Source: Gemmatimonadaceae bacterium (GTDB lineage Bacteria; Gemmatimonadota; Gemmatimonadetes; Gemmatimonadales; Gemmatimonadaceae). From it: a DNA stretch of 32,316 nt. Made by a program: the position numbers and the translations under genes. The notes below the pieces were generated by a model, which saw only the letters and a program-made list of their open reading frames with translations, searched no databases and was not told the DNA's origin. Every line of letters starts with the position of its first letter. The stretch's first letter is position 1. Shown piece after piece: positions 6,938 to 15,137 of this stretch. The DNA is taken from positions 1 to 32,316 of the forward strand of contig JAICNG010000035.1 in the NCBI GenBank assembly GCA_025931335.1, written 5' to 3'.

Positions 6938-8837
6938 GCCGCTCCCGATTCTCGTTGTCGATGACGATCGTCAGATGTTGCGGACGATCGGCGACATCCT
7001 GCGCCTGAGTGGCTACTCGCCGGAGGCGGCAATGACCGCGGGGCAGGGGCTCGAGCTCGCCGAGCGCATGCCGGTTCCACCAGCGATCGCGCTCGTGGAC
7101 CTGCGCCTCCCGGACATGGACGGATTCGAGCTCGTGAACCGTCTGCACTCGCTGAGCGACCTGACGCAGGTGGTGATTCTCACCGGCAACGCGTCGATCG
7201 AGAGCGCCGTGCGCGCGCTCCGCGAGCAGAGCTACGACTATCTCATCAAGCCGGTGCAGCCGGAGCGGCTGCTCGACAGCGTGGGGCGCGCAGGAGATCG
7301 CTGGCAGCGGCGAAACGCCGAAGTCGCCATGCGCGACAGCGAGGACCGCCTCCGCCGGATCTTCGAGCATGTCGGCGACGCGCTCCTGATTACCGATGAT
7401 GCGCGCCGCATCATCGACGCGAACGCCGCCGCGTGCGAGCTCACCGGGCTCGACATCGAGCAGCTCCGGGCGGCCACGCTCAGCGAAGTCCTGATCGACG
7501 CCGCCTCCGCGCCGCCTCACGAGGGGCGGCCGTCGACGCTCTCGGTGCGTCAGGGCGAGCGCCGCCTTCGCGGCCGCGATGGAGCGGTGCGCATCGTCGA
7601 CGTGCGCGAAACCGCGTTCGCCCCCGGCCTCCACGTGCATTCCATCCGAGACTTGACCTCGCAGCGGAAACTCGAGGAGGAGCTGCACCAATCACAAAAG
7701 ATGGACGCGATCGGGCGGCTCGCCGGCGGCGTGGCACACGATTTCAACAACCTGCTCACCGCGATCACGTGCTACAGCGACGTACTCCTGACGACATTCG
7801 ACGAGTCGGACGAGCGGTGCGAGGACCTGCGTGAGATACAGAAGGCGGCGCGGCGCGCCGCCGCGCTCACCGGCCAGCTGCTCGCCTTCAGCCGCAAGCA
7901 GATCCTGCAGCCGAGCGTCCTCGATCTCAATGCGGTGGTGACCGATATCGAGAAGATGCTCCGCCGCGTGATCGGCGAGGACGTTCGGCTGGAGACGGCG
8001 CTCGACCGGGCGCCGTGGATGGTACGCGCCGATCGGGGCCAGGTCGACCAGGTACTGCTCAACCTGGTCGTGAACGCACGTGACGCCATGCCCAACGGCG
8101 GCTTGCTCAGGATCGAGACGCGGAACGTCACACTCGCCGCTCCGCACCCACATGCCCATGGCGTGGTCGACCCCGGTGAATACGTGGCACTCGAGGTGAG
8201 CGACGCGGGCACCGGAATCGAGCCGGCCGTGCTTCCGCACTTGTTCGAGCCCTTTTTTACCACGAAGGCGCCGGGGAAGGGAACGGGGCTCGGACTCTCG
8301 ACGGCGTACGGCGTGGTGCGCCAGAGTGACGGGCACATCGAGGTACGCAGCTCGATCGGTCACGGGACGGCGTTCGTGCTCTATTTCCCTCGGGAGCTCA
8401 CGGGCGTCGCATCGCGCCCGGACGAAAAGCCAGCGCCTGCGTCCGAGAGCAACGACGCTACGATTCTCCTGGCGGAGGATGACGCGCCGGTGCGCGAGCT
8501 CGTCCGCACGATGCTGTCGAAGAAGGGACACACCGTGCTGTGCGCGGCGAACGGTGAGGAGGCGCTCGAGATGGCGTCGACGCACGCTGGAACGATCGAT
8601 CTGCTTCTCACTGATGTCGTTCTGCCTGGGCTGAACGGGCGTGAGGTCGCCGAGCGACTGCGCGCCGCGCGTCCGGACCTGAAGGTGCTGTACATGTCGG
8701 GCTATACCGACGATGCGATTCTGCGCCGAGGCATTCTCGCCCAGCGCAGCAGTCTCATCCAGAAGCCGTTTAGCGCGGCCGATCTCACGAACAGGGTCAG
8801 CGAGCTGCTGGCCCAATCGGACGGCATGGCCAGCTAG
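6918..8837 (+). CDS. Hybrid histidine kinase, REC-PAS-HisKA-HATPase-REC
   Basis: This 639-residue protein shows no membrane segment. In order it has a receiver (acceptor D61 in V-D-L-R-L-P-D-M-D-G), a PAS domain (about 140-255) and a dimerisation domain with His at about 274 (G-G-V-A-H-D-F-N-N-L-L). An ATPase domain follows (L-N-L-V-V-N-A-R-D-A-M, D-A-G-T-G-I, G-T-G-L-G-L-S). The C-terminal receiver has acceptor D566 (L-T-D-V-V-L-P-G-L-N-G). The D-F-N-N-L-L form of the His box is that of cytoplasmic PAS hybrid kinases. With a receiver at each end, it can take phosphate from another kinase and pass its own on. The ATG at 6918 lies inside the end of the previous gene, so expression is probably coupled. 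The second codon pair holds a rare TTA codon in a TTAGG context. Confidence 0.93.
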   Translation: MKLGLPEPLPILVVDDDRQMLRTIGDILRLSGYSPEAAMTAGQGLELAERMPVPPAIALVDLRLPDMDGFELVNRLHSLSDLTQVVILTGNASIESAVRALREQSYDYLIKPVQPERLLDSVGRAGDRWQRRNAEVAMRDSEDRLRRIFEHVGDALLITDDARRIIDANAAACELTGLDIEQLRAATLSEVLIDAASAPPHEGRPSTLSVRQGERRLRGRDGAVRIVDVRETAFAPGLHVHSIRDLTSQRKLEEELHQSQKMDAIGRLAGGVAHDFNNLLTAITCYSDVLLTTFDESDERCEDLREIQKAARRAAALTGQLLAFSRKQILQPSVLDLNAVVTDIEKMLRRVIGEDVRLETALDRAPWMVRADRGQVDQVLLNLVVNARDAMPNGGLLRIETRNVTLAAPHPHAHGVVDPGEYVALEVSDAGTGIEPAVLPHLFEPFFTTKAPGKGTGLGLSTAYGVVRQSDGHIEVRSSIGHGTAFVLYFPRELTGVASRPDEKPAPASESNDATILLAEDDAPVRELVRTMLSKKGHTVLCAANGEEALEMASTHAGTIDLLLTDVVLPGLNGREVAERLRAARPDLKVLYMSGYTDDAILRRGILAQRSSLIQKPFSAADLTNRVSELLAQSDGMAS

Positions 8838-8886
8838 ACCGGTCAGCGGGACGGTCCGAGGCTGTTGCTGAGCTGTAGTCGACATC

Positions 8887-9153
8887 GTGCCCAGCGCAAA
8901 CGCGACTGGCCACTCCCGGAATTCACCCGTGCATTTGGTGAGTATTACGACCTTGGAGTGTCTCGGCGGCCCCTACGACGGTCGCGCGATCGATGTGAAT
9001 GATCGGGTGCTCGGCGGGGACGTTCCGATCGAGATCGTCGCTCTCTCGAAAGGCGCGAGTGGCTCGGCGAGGCTTGGCGAGTACCGCGTACGCCCGGCAC
9101 AAGGGAGCGACACACTCCGCATCCTCGCGTGGTTGCCGGCGCAACAGTCGTAA
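8887..9153 (+). CDS. Small protein of unknown function
   Basis: An open frame of 88 residues sits on the same strand inside the signalling cluster. Its central part T-L-E-C-L-G-G-P-Y-D-G-R-A-I-D-V-N-D and the ending E-Y-R-V-R-P resemble short proteins with a C-x-G-G-P-x-D-G core that I cannot name. The true start is uncertain. The GTG at 8887 gives the longest form. The GTGs at 8929 and 8938 are nearer the conserved-looking part and would give about 74 or 71 residues; none has a clear ribosome site. A link to the kinases is only positional. Confidence 0.55.
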   Translation: MPSANATGHSRNSPVHLVSITTLECLGGPYDGRAIDVNDRVLGGDVPIEIVALSKGASGSARLGEYRVRPAQGSDTLRILAWLPAQQS

Positions 9154-9197
9154 GAGTGCTCGCGCAGTGCCGGACTATCCTCGGTCCGCCAAGGACA

Positions 9198-9215
9198 CCC
9201 GGTGACCAGACCGGG
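9198..9215 (+). terminator. Weak hairpin after the small gene
   Basis: CCCGGT (9198-9203) pairs with ACCGGG (9210-9215) around 6 nt, with no T-tract. It could mark the end of the upstream transcript. The rest of the 9154-9315 gap shows nothing else except the ribosome site of the next gene. Confidence 0.3.
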
Positions 9216-9315
9216 CAGCAGGTAGCCCGAACACGTGCCGTCAGCGGGGCCCAACTCGTCTCACTAGAGGTCTCCGTTCTCCCTCACGCGAACGGACCGA
9301 CGACGAGGTCAAGCC

Positions 9316-10398
9316 GTGACGGTGCCACTGAGCAAGGACAACGCGGCAGGCTCCGACGAGGCTCGTCTCAAGCTCGAGACGCTCCGCGAGGCCCGCATCC
9401 TGATCGTCGACGACCAGCCGGAGAATATCACGCTCCTGCGTCGCGTATTGTCGAAGGCCGGATTCTCCGAGACGGAGAGCACGAGCGATCCGACGCAAGC
9501 CGAGAAGCTGTATTTGGCCTATCGTCCCGACCTCGTATTGCTCGATCTGCACATGCCGGGGATGGACGGGTTCGCGGTGCTGGAGCGATTGCGCCGTCTG
9601 ACGGCGCGCGGGACGTATCTACCAATTCTCGTCCTGACCGGCGACCACGACCCGTTCAAGCGACGGCGCGCGCTCTCCGCGGGCGCCACTGATTTCCTGG
9701 CGAAGCCGTTCGACACGGTCGAGGTCATTCTTCGGATCCGAAATCTTCTGGAGACTCGGCACCTTCACCGTCTGCTCTCGGAGCACAACGCGGTGCTCGA
9801 GCAGGGTGTGCGACAGCGCACTCGCGAGCTGGAGGACGCACAGGCCGAGATCCTGATGCGTCTCGCTGCCGCCGCCGAACATCGCGACGATGACACGGGG
9901 CGTCACACGCTTCGCGTCGGCGAGCTCTCGGCGGCGATTGCCGACGCACTGGCGCTTTCGCCCGAGGAAGTCGAGCTCATCGGCGCCGCCGCGCCACTGC
10001 ACGACGTGGGGAAGATCGGCGTTCCCGACCGCATCCTCCTGAAGGCGGGGAAGCTTACTCCAGAGGAATTTACCGTGATGAAGACACACACGGGCATCGG
10101 CGCCGCGATCCTGGCCGGCGGGCGCTCCGCGCTCGTCATGGAGGCGGAGCGGATCGCCCTCAACCATCACGAGCGCTGGGACGGCAGCGGCTATCCAAAC
10201 GGCCTCGCCGGCGATGCCATCCCGTTAGGTGCCCGGATCGTAGCGGTCGCGGACGTCTTCGACGCGCTCACGCACGATCGCCCCTATCGTCCTGCATGGC
10301 GATTGGATCGCGTGATGGACGAGATCGGTGCGCAGGCCGGTCGCCACTTCGATCCGGGCGTGGTCGCGGCATTTCTCACGCACTCGGCACGGATATGA
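9316..10398 (+). CDS. Response regulator with HD-GYP phosphodiesterase domain (first)
   Basis: The 360-residue protein has an N-terminal receiver (acceptor D77 in L-L-D-L-H-M-P-G-M-D-G, Lys in L-A-K-P-F-D), a coiled linker and a C-terminal HD-GYP domain. The domain has its full set of motifs: L-H-D-V-G-K-I-G-V (His 229, Asp 230), H-H-E-R-W-D-G-S-G-Y-P (from residue 284) and A-V-A-D-V-F-D-A-L. This is the RpfG-like layout, in which phosphorylation controls breakdown of cyclic-di-GMP. The GTG start at 9316 is supported by GAGG 7 nt upstream. The stop overlaps the start of the second such gene in ATGA. Its likely phosphodonors are the two kinases upstream. Confidence 0.93.
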   Translation: MTVPLSKDNAAGSDEARLKLETLREARILIVDDQPENITLLRRVLSKAGFSETESTSDPTQAEKLYLAYRPDLVLLDLHMPGMDGFAVLERLRRLTARGTYLPILVLTGDHDPFKRRRALSAGATDFLAKPFDTVEVILRIRNLLETRHLHRLLSEHNAVLEQGVRQRTRELEDAQAEILMRLAAAAEHRDDDTGRHTLRVGELSAAIADALALSPEEVELIGAAAPLHDVGKIGVPDRILLKAGKLTPEEFTVMKTHTGIGAAILAGGRSALVMEAERIALNHHERWDGSGYPNGLAGDAIPLGARIVAVADVFDALTHDRPYRPAWRLDRVMDEIGAQAGRHFDPGVVAAFLTHSARI

Positions 10399-11486
10399 CC
10401 GCCATCGAGTCGGCGCGATCAGAGAAAGCGCAATCGGCAAGCGCGTCACTGCTCGTTGTCGAGGATGAAGCGCCCATCCGCAACGTCCTCGCCCGCTTTC
10501 TACGCGGCCAGGGATACGCCGTGGAGACCGCAGAGTCCGGCCTCGCTGCGCTCCAGTGGCTCCAGCGGCATCGGTTTGCCGCGATGCTGTGCGACGTTCG
10601 CATGCCTGGGATGAACGGGCTGGACCTTGTGCCGAGAGCGCTGGCGCTCGACGGCGACCTTGCCGTCATCATGCTCACGGCGCTGAATGACGCACACACC
10701 GCGAAAGACCTGATCTCGGGCGGCGCGATGGACTACATCGTGAAGCCGTTCGAGTTTCCCGTAGTCGTTGAGGCCCTCCAGCGGGCTCTCCACCGGCGCA
10801 CCCTCAATGCGGAGCAGCGACGTTTCGAGCGGCTCATCCGCGAGGAAGTCGCGGCTCGAACGGCGGAGCTCGAGCAGGAGCAGGCCGCCCATCGGGACCT
10901 CGTCGTGAGCGTCGCGGAGACGCTCGTCAAGGCCATGGAGGCGAAGGACGTCTACCTCCGAGGCCATTCGCAGCGCGTGGCGACGCTCGCCGCCTCGATC
11001 GCTGACATGCTCGGCCTCGACTCCGACACCGTGGAGCGCGTCCGCCTGGCCGGGCGGCTGCACGATGTCGGCATGATCGGCATTCGTGAGGTCGTTCTTC
11101 ACAAGCCCGGCCCATTGACTGCCGAGGAGTACGCGCACGTGAAGGACCACGTCCGCATCGGTATGGAAATCCTCGCGCCCCTCAAACACCTCGGCGCTGT
11201 GCTCGATTACGTGCGCCATCACCATGAGCGCGTCGATGGGGCTGGTTACCCGGCCGGGCTAGCGGGCGACGACATTTCGATCGGGGGCCGCATCCTGGCT
11301 GCCGCCGACGCATTCGATGCGCTGACGTCAAGGCGCGCCTATCGAGAGCCAGCCACCCCGCGGCGCTCGATCGCCCACCTGTCCAGCGCGGTTGGGGGGC
11401 TACTCGACCGGCGAGTGTTCGTCGCGATGAAGCGTGTCATCGAGGAGGGCCGATCCCTCGTGTTCGTGGACGAGCTTCATTCCTAG
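10395..11486 (+). CDS. Response regulator with HD-GYP domain (second, variant HD motif)
   Basis: This 363-residue protein is a second RpfG-like protein. Its receiver has acceptor D67 (L-C-D-V-R-M-P-G-M-N-G) and Lys in V-K-P-F-E. A Glu-rich coiled linker leads to the HD-GYP domain with H223-D224 and H-H-H-E-R-V-D-G-A-G-Y-P. In the first motif the usual H-D-x-G-K reads H-D-V-G-M (Met 227). The Lys is conserved in active members and present in the neighbour, so activity may be altered. The ATG at 10395 overlaps the previous stop in ATGA, so the pair is translationally coupled. The frame is open further upstream inside the previous gene, but the ATGA start fits the receiver boundary. Confidence 0.9.
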   Translation: MTAIESARSEKAQSASASLLVVEDEAPIRNVLARFLRGQGYAVETAESGLAALQWLQRHRFAAMLCDVRMPGMNGLDLVPRALALDGDLAVIMLTALNDAHTAKDLISGGAMDYIVKPFEFPVVVEALQRALHRRTLNAEQRRFERLIREEVAARTAELEQEQAAHRDLVVSVAETLVKAMEAKDVYLRGHSQRVATLAASIADMLGLDSDTVERVRLAGRLHDVGMIGIREVVLHKPGPLTAEEYAHVKDHVRIGMEILAPLKHLGAVLDYVRHHHERVDGAGYPAGLAGDDISIGGRILAAADAFDALTSRRAYREPATPRRSIAHLSSAVGGLLDRRVFVAMKRVIEEGRSLVFVDELHS

Positions 11487-11492
11487 CACAGC

Positions 11493-11507
11493 CGGGCATT
11501 CTTGCCC
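11493..11507. terminator. Short hairpin between convergent genes
   Basis: GGGCA (11494-11498) pairs with TGCCC (11503-11507) around a 4-nt loop. It lies in the 27-nt gap between the second HD-GYP gene and the convergent membrane acyltransferase gene. The stem is short, so the call is tentative. Confidence 0.35.
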
Positions 11508-11513
11508 CCGCGG

Positions 11514-12740
11514 TCAGAGATAGCTCAGGAGCGCGTGACGGGATCGGCGCTTGACGCCCGCATACCATCGACACGCGAAGTACAACAGCGTGACCGCGAT
11601 CGCGGTGACGAGATACAGCAGCCACAGACTCCACTCGTAGCCGTCGGGCGCCGGGCCTACGCGCATCGGGTGATTCTGAAAGAGCCACGGCTCCACGGCA
11701 CCGGTGCGTGCAAGGGACACGCCGATGGCGAGCAGGTGAATGAGGGGAATGTGAAGCAGGTAGTAGAACATCGGCACGCGACCAAACACCTCCAGCGCCC
11801 GCGACACGCGGCTGGCGGGCCCCTCGAGGAAGGGCAGGACGAGAATGGCCGGTCCCAGCGTCATCAGGAGAAACAACAGCGACGCGGGATACTTCGAGGT
11901 GTTCAGGAACGAGCGAATGGACGGCCACGCGCCCGCCGCGCTCTCCCACGGCCGCGGATCGCCGTAGACGTTCAGCCAGCGCAGGCCGATGAAGAGGACG
12001 ATGGCACCACCGCCGAGCTGGAGGCAGGTGCGACGGCGGCGTTGCTCGTCGAGACTGAACAGAGCGCCGAACGCATAGCCCGCCGCCATCACGCCAATCC
12101 ACGGAACCAGCGAGTACAGGACGACGAGCGGATCCGTGCCTCCGATCTCGAACGCGAAGTACCCGATCGACCAGAGCGCGCTTCCCTGGAGCGATTCGAG
12201 CTGCGGTCGAAGAAAGATGTCGGCGAGGTTGTGCCCGAAGATCATCACGACGCCAAAGGCGCCGACGATCGCCGTCGGCAGAAAGACCAGCCCTGCCAGC
12301 GCGATCATGCTCCAGCCGATCGCCCAGATCACGCCGGCGAGGATGTAGCTCGCGAAGTCGACGTTGAACGTCCACGCGAGGCGGATGACGGTGAGCTCGA
12401 GCGCGATGAGCAGCGCGCCGCGCGCGAGGAGAAACTTCGCGAGGGCCGTCTTGCTCCCGAGCTTCCGCCCGTGCAAAAAGGCGGCGGTGCCGGCGAGGAA
12501 GACGAACGCGGGGGCGACGAAGTGCGTGATCCACCGCGTGAAGAACACGCCGGGCGACGGACCACCCGCGGGAACCCCGGAGTACACGCGAACGTGATCG
12601 ATCGCCATGAGCACGACGGCGATGCCGCGCAGCACGTCGATCGACGCGAACCGCTGGGAGGAGCGCACCGATGCCGATCGCCCGGCACCGTCAGGCGTGA
12701 ATGACAGGCTGTCGCGTGTGGCGGCGGGCGTCGTCGTCAT
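11514..12740 (-). CDS. DUF1624 / heparan-glucosaminide N-acetyltransferase-like membrane protein
   Basis: A 408-residue polytopic membrane protein with about ten hydrophobic helices. The start of the membrane domain, S-I-D-V-L-R-G-I-A-V-V-L-M-A-I-D-H-V-R, with R-W-I-T-H-F-V-A-P-A-F-V-F-L-A-G soon after, is the signature of the DUF1624 family. That family is related to lysosomal heparan-alpha-glucosaminide acetyltransferase and carries acyl groups across membranes onto sugars or polymers. The second conserved block, G-R-V-P-M-F-Y-Y-L-L-H-I-P-L-I-H, carries the His that is common in such enzymes. The N-terminal 30 residues are polar and unstructured. The ATG at 12740 has no clear ribosome site. 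The acceptor substrate is unknown. Confidence 0.88.
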   Translation of the reverse strand: MTTTPAATRDSLSFTPDGAGRSASVRSSQRFASIDVLRGIAVVLMAIDHVRVYSGVPAGGPSPGVFFTRWITHFVAPAFVFLAGTAAFLHGRKLGSKTALAKFLLARGALLIALELTVIRLAWTFNVDFASYILAGVIWAIGWSMIALAGLVFLPTAIVGAFGVVMIFGHNLADIFLRPQLESLQGSALWSIGYFAFEIGGTDPLVVLYSLVPWIGVMAAGYAFGALFSLDEQRRRRTCLQLGGGAIVLFIGLRWLNVYGDPRPWESAAGAWPSIRSFLNTSKYPASLLFLLMTLGPAILVLPFLEGPASRVSRALEVFGRVPMFYYLLHIPLIHLLAIGVSLARTGAVEPWLFQNHPMRVGPAPDGYEWSLWLLYLVTAIAVTLLYFACRWYAGVKRRSRHALLSYL

Positions 12741-12786
12741 GTCGCGACCACGATAACTCGGTGTTTCGGAGGTGGGAAGACGACAA

Positions 12787-12810
12787 AGGCCGCCCGGTGA
12801 CAGGCGGCCT
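12787..12810 (-). terminator. Intrinsic terminator after the BsuPI-domain lipoprotein gene
   Basis: AGGCCGCC (12787-12794) pairs with GGCGGCCT (12803-12810) around 8 nt. On the minus strand it is followed by TTTGTCGTCTT. It lies 27 nt after the stop of the lipoprotein gene and before the start of the acyltransferase gene, so the two genes are probably separate transcripts. Confidence 0.7.
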
Positions 12811-12837
12811 CTTCTGCTGTTTCTCTTCGCGACGTGA

Positions 12838-13296
12838 TTACGGAATCGCGAACTCGGCCTTCTCTTCGAGCGGGTGATTCCGGCTCGTCAGCTTCGCGAC
12901 GACGGTGAATCTCCCCTTCTTGCCCGCTGGATCCCAATCCTCCTCGACCTTCATCGTCTCGCGCGCGCCGAGCATCTTCGTCTGCATCGCCGAGGTGAAC
13001 ATGCGCTCGCCCGCCCAGCGCCACACTTCGCGTCCGATCGAGTCGAGCACGATGAAGTCGTGCGTCTGCGAGCTCGGGAAGCGCAGCTCGATGCCTTTCT
13101 CGGTGTTGTTCGTGACGTGGAACGCGAATTGAACGCCGCGCTCGACGGACACGTTGAGCGATGTCGCGAGCGCCTTCCCGTTGTCGGCTGCTCGCTGCGA
13201 GGTGTTGCTGGCGGCTTCGTTCGAGTGGGCGCGCGGGCCGCAGGCCAGCACGAGGGCGCCGGCGCAGAGGAGGAGGGCGAGCAGGCGGGAACGCAT
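12838..13296 (-). CDS. Lipoprotein with BsuPI-type (proteinase-inhibitor-like) domain
   Basis: The product has 152 residues. A signal sequence M-R-S-R-L-L-A-L-L-L-C-A-G-A ends in the lipobox L-V-L-A-C. The mature part has F-A-F-H-V-T-N-N-T-E-K-G-I-E-L-R-F-P-S-S, then H-D-F-I-V-L-D, then E-V-W-R-W-A. This is the BsuPI fold pattern, a small beta-sandwich first described in a Bacillus intracellular protease inhibitor and common in secreted proteins. Whether this one inhibits anything is not shown. The frame extends 28 codons upstream, but the ATG at 13296 is chosen because the signal peptide starts there. It is divergent from the ATP synthase operon. Confidence 0.8.
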   Translation of the reverse strand: MRSRLLALLLCAGALVLACGPRAHSNEAASNTSQRAADNGKALATSLNVSVERGVQFAFHVTNNTEKGIELRFPSSQTHDFIVLDSIGREVWRWAGERMFTSAMQTKMLGARETMKVEEDWDPAGKKGRFTVVAKLTSRNHPLEEKAEFAIP

Positions 13297-13483
13297 TGTC
13301 AACACGGAGGACTGAAGAGGGGCCGGGTCGGCCACCGGTCGCGTCGGTGGCGGAGGAGCCGGCAAACTTATCAACAACATGACGATACTTCAATCCTGTG
13401 GTAACGCGTAAGTGTAAATGTCACCGAAACTTGGTGAGAGGTCGCGATCTGCGGTGTCTATTCGGTTCGAGCTTCTAATAACC

Positions 13484-13511
13484 TTGCGAAAAATTTCACA
13501 AGCACTAAATT
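13484..13511 (+). promoter_or_regulatory. Candidate promoter of the ATP synthase operon
   Basis: TTGCGA (13484-13489) and TAAATT (13506-13511) are 16 nt apart in an unusually AT-rich stretch just before atpZ. Transcription would begin close to the ATG at 13522, which also has no ribosome site, so the first gene may be read from a nearly leaderless mRNA. A small inverted repeat, TCACC/GGTGA (13421-13437), lies upstream and could bind a regulator. Confidence 0.4.
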
Positions 13512-13521
13512 CCCCTCCGCG

Positions 13522-13791
13522 ATGACCGGACCCGCTCAACCCAAGGACCCGCGCACCAGCGGACGCTTCGCGGTCGAGACCTCCGCGGCCGCCTACGCCG
13601 GGTTGGGACTTCAGTTCGCTCTCGCGATCGTTCTCTTCCTCTTCCTGGGGAAGTGGCTCGACGAAAAACTGGGCACGAGTCCCTGGCTCCTCGTCGCCGG
13701 GGTTTTTTTGGGCGCCACCGCGGGATTCTACAGCATCTATCGCCGGCTCATGGCTGACCAGCGCAAGGAAGAGGAGGCCAAGCAGCGGTGA
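13522..13791 (+). CDS. atpZ: AtpZ/AtpI-family ATP synthase accessory protein
   Basis: This 89-residue protein has a polar N-terminus and two membrane helices: A-G-L-G-L-Q-F-A-L-A-I-V-L-F-L-F-L-G and L-L-V-A-G-V-F-L-G-A-T-A-G-F. Between them is K-W-L-D-E-K-L-G-T-S-P-W, the W-L-D-x-x-x-x-T-x-P sequence typical of AtpZ/AtpQ. AtpZ proteins are thought to help assemble the c-ring or import Mg2+ together with AtpI. It is the first gene of the FO operon, and its stop overlaps the next start in GTGA. Confidence 0.88.
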   Translation: MTGPAQPKDPRTSGRFAVETSAAAYAGLGLQFALAIVLFLFLGKWLDEKLGTSPWLLVAGVFLGATAGFYSIYRRLMADQRKEEEAKQR

Positions 13792-14135
13792 AAAGCACGC
13801 TCGTATTCGCGGCGATTTCCCTGGCGCTCACGGTGGCGGTCGCCCTCGTGCTCGGCGTCGCCTTCGATGACCCCGGGGAACACCGCGCCGTCTGGACGAG
13901 CGCCGCGGTGGCGTACGCGGTGCAGCTGCTCGCGTTCGCGATCGCCCGGCTGCTCCGGCGCGACAACGTGATGCTGGGGTGGGGCATGGGCGTGCTGATG
14001 CGACTGGTGACGCTGGTCGCGTTCGCCCTCGTGTTCGTGAAGGCGCTCGGTCTGGCCCCGACGGCGGCCCTCATCAGCCTGGCGACCTGCTTCTTCCTGA
14101 CGACTCTGGTCGAGCCACTGTTCCTCGCCTCATGA
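13788..14135 (+). CDS. AtpI-like ATP synthase membrane accessory protein
   Basis: The 115-residue protein has four membrane helices (residues about 4-24, 36-54, 64-84 and 88-110) with R-L-L-R-R-D-N-V-M-L-G-W between the second and third. Position and shape fit the ATP synthase 'subunit I' group, whose members help assemble the c-ring, but sequence similarity to classical AtpI is low, so no symbol is given. The GTG start at 13788 overlaps the atpZ stop. Its own stop overlaps the atpB start in ATGA, so the three genes are translationally coupled. Confidence 0.75.
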   Translation: MKSTLVFAAISLALTVAVALVLGVAFDDPGEHRAVWTSAAVAYAVQLLAFAIARLLRRDNVMLGWGMGVLMRLVTLVAFALVFVKALGLAPTAALISLATCFFLTTLVEPLFLAS

Positions 14136-15124
14136 GACTCGTACTCGCTCTCATCGCCGCGCTCGTCGCGGCCGTCCCGGCCCCGGCCCAGGAGGCTGGC
14201 CACGATCAGCGTCCGTCCGGCGATTCCGCGGTGCGCGCCGAAGTCCAGGAGTCCCTCCACGGCGCCGAGGTGCCGGCGAGCGAGGGGCAGAAGGACATGA
14301 TCATGCCGCACATCGTGGACGCGCACGCGATCGAGATCCCATGGCCTAACGCGGCGCTCTCCAAGCACATCGAGCTTCCGCGCTGGGAGCCGATTCACGT
14401 CGGCGGTCTGACGATCGACCTGTCCCCCACGAAGCACGTGATCATGATGCTCGTGGCCGCGACGCTCGCGTTCCTCCTGCTCTTCCTCGCCGGTCGCGCG
14501 CAGCGGCGCTATCAGGCGGACGGGAAGCCGCCGAAGGGCGTGCCCAACGCGGTCGAGGCGATCGTCCTCTACATGCGCAACGAGGTCGTGCTGCCGAACG
14601 TCGGTGCGCACGGCGAGCGATACGTTCCGTTCGTCCTCACGCTCTTCTTCTTCATCCTGTTCGCGAACGTCCTCGGGCTCGTCCCGTACGGCTCGACCGC
14701 GACGAGCAACATCTCGGTCACGGCGACGCTCGCGATCATCACCTTCTTCGTGATCGAGTGGGCCGGCATGCGCGCGCTCGGGAAGGGCTATCTCGGCACG
14801 ATCGTCTACTGGCCGCACGACATGCCGATCGCGCTCAAGCTCCCGATGACGCTCATCATGACGCCGGTGGAGATCATTGGAAAGCTGACGAAGCCGTTCG
14901 CGCTGGCGATCCGACTCTTCGCCAACATGACGGCGGGACACGTGATGGTGCTCGCGCTCATCGGGATGATCTTCACGTTCGGAAGCTGGTGGGTGGTGGG
15001 CGGTCCGTTCCTGATGGCCGTCGGCATCATGTTGCTCGAGCTGTTCGTGGCGTTCCTTCAGGCGTTCATCTTCGCGATGCTGGCGAGCGTGTTCATTGGA
15101 CAGATCCGGGAAAGCGCCCACTGA
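14132..15124 (+). CDS. atpB: ATP synthase FO subunit a
   Basis: The 330-residue protein forms the half-channels for protons beside the c-ring. The essential Arg is residue 261 in A-L-A-I-R-L-F-A-N-M-T-A-G-H. The subunit-a blocks L-F-F-F-I-L-F-A-N-V-L-G-L-V-P and E-L-F-V-A-F-L-Q-A-F-I-F are present. It is longer than the E. coli subunit (about 270). It begins with a signal-like segment M-R-L-V-L-A-L-I-A-A-L-V-A-A-V-P-A-P-A-Q, followed by about 75 polar, His-rich residues that should face the periplasm. The ATG at 14132 is chosen over an upstream in-frame start inside the previous gene because of the ATGA overlap. The next operon gene is 265 nt away, separated by a repeat. Confidence 0.95.
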   Translation: MRLVLALIAALVAAVPAPAQEAGHDQRPSGDSAVRAEVQESLHGAEVPASEGQKDMIMPHIVDAHAIEIPWPNAALSKHIELPRWEPIHVGGLTIDLSPTKHVIMMLVAATLAFLLLFLAGRAQRRYQADGKPPKGVPNAVEAIVLYMRNEVVLPNVGAHGERYVPFVLTLFFFILFANVLGLVPYGSTATSNISVTATLAIITFFVIEWAGMRALGKGYLGTIVYWPHDMPIALKLPMTLIMTPVEIIGKLTKPFALAIRLFANMTAGHVMVLALIGMIFTFGSWWVVGGPFLMAVGIMLLELFVAFLQAFIFAMLASVFIGQIRESAH

Positions 15125-15137
15125 GTAAAAAGCGGAG

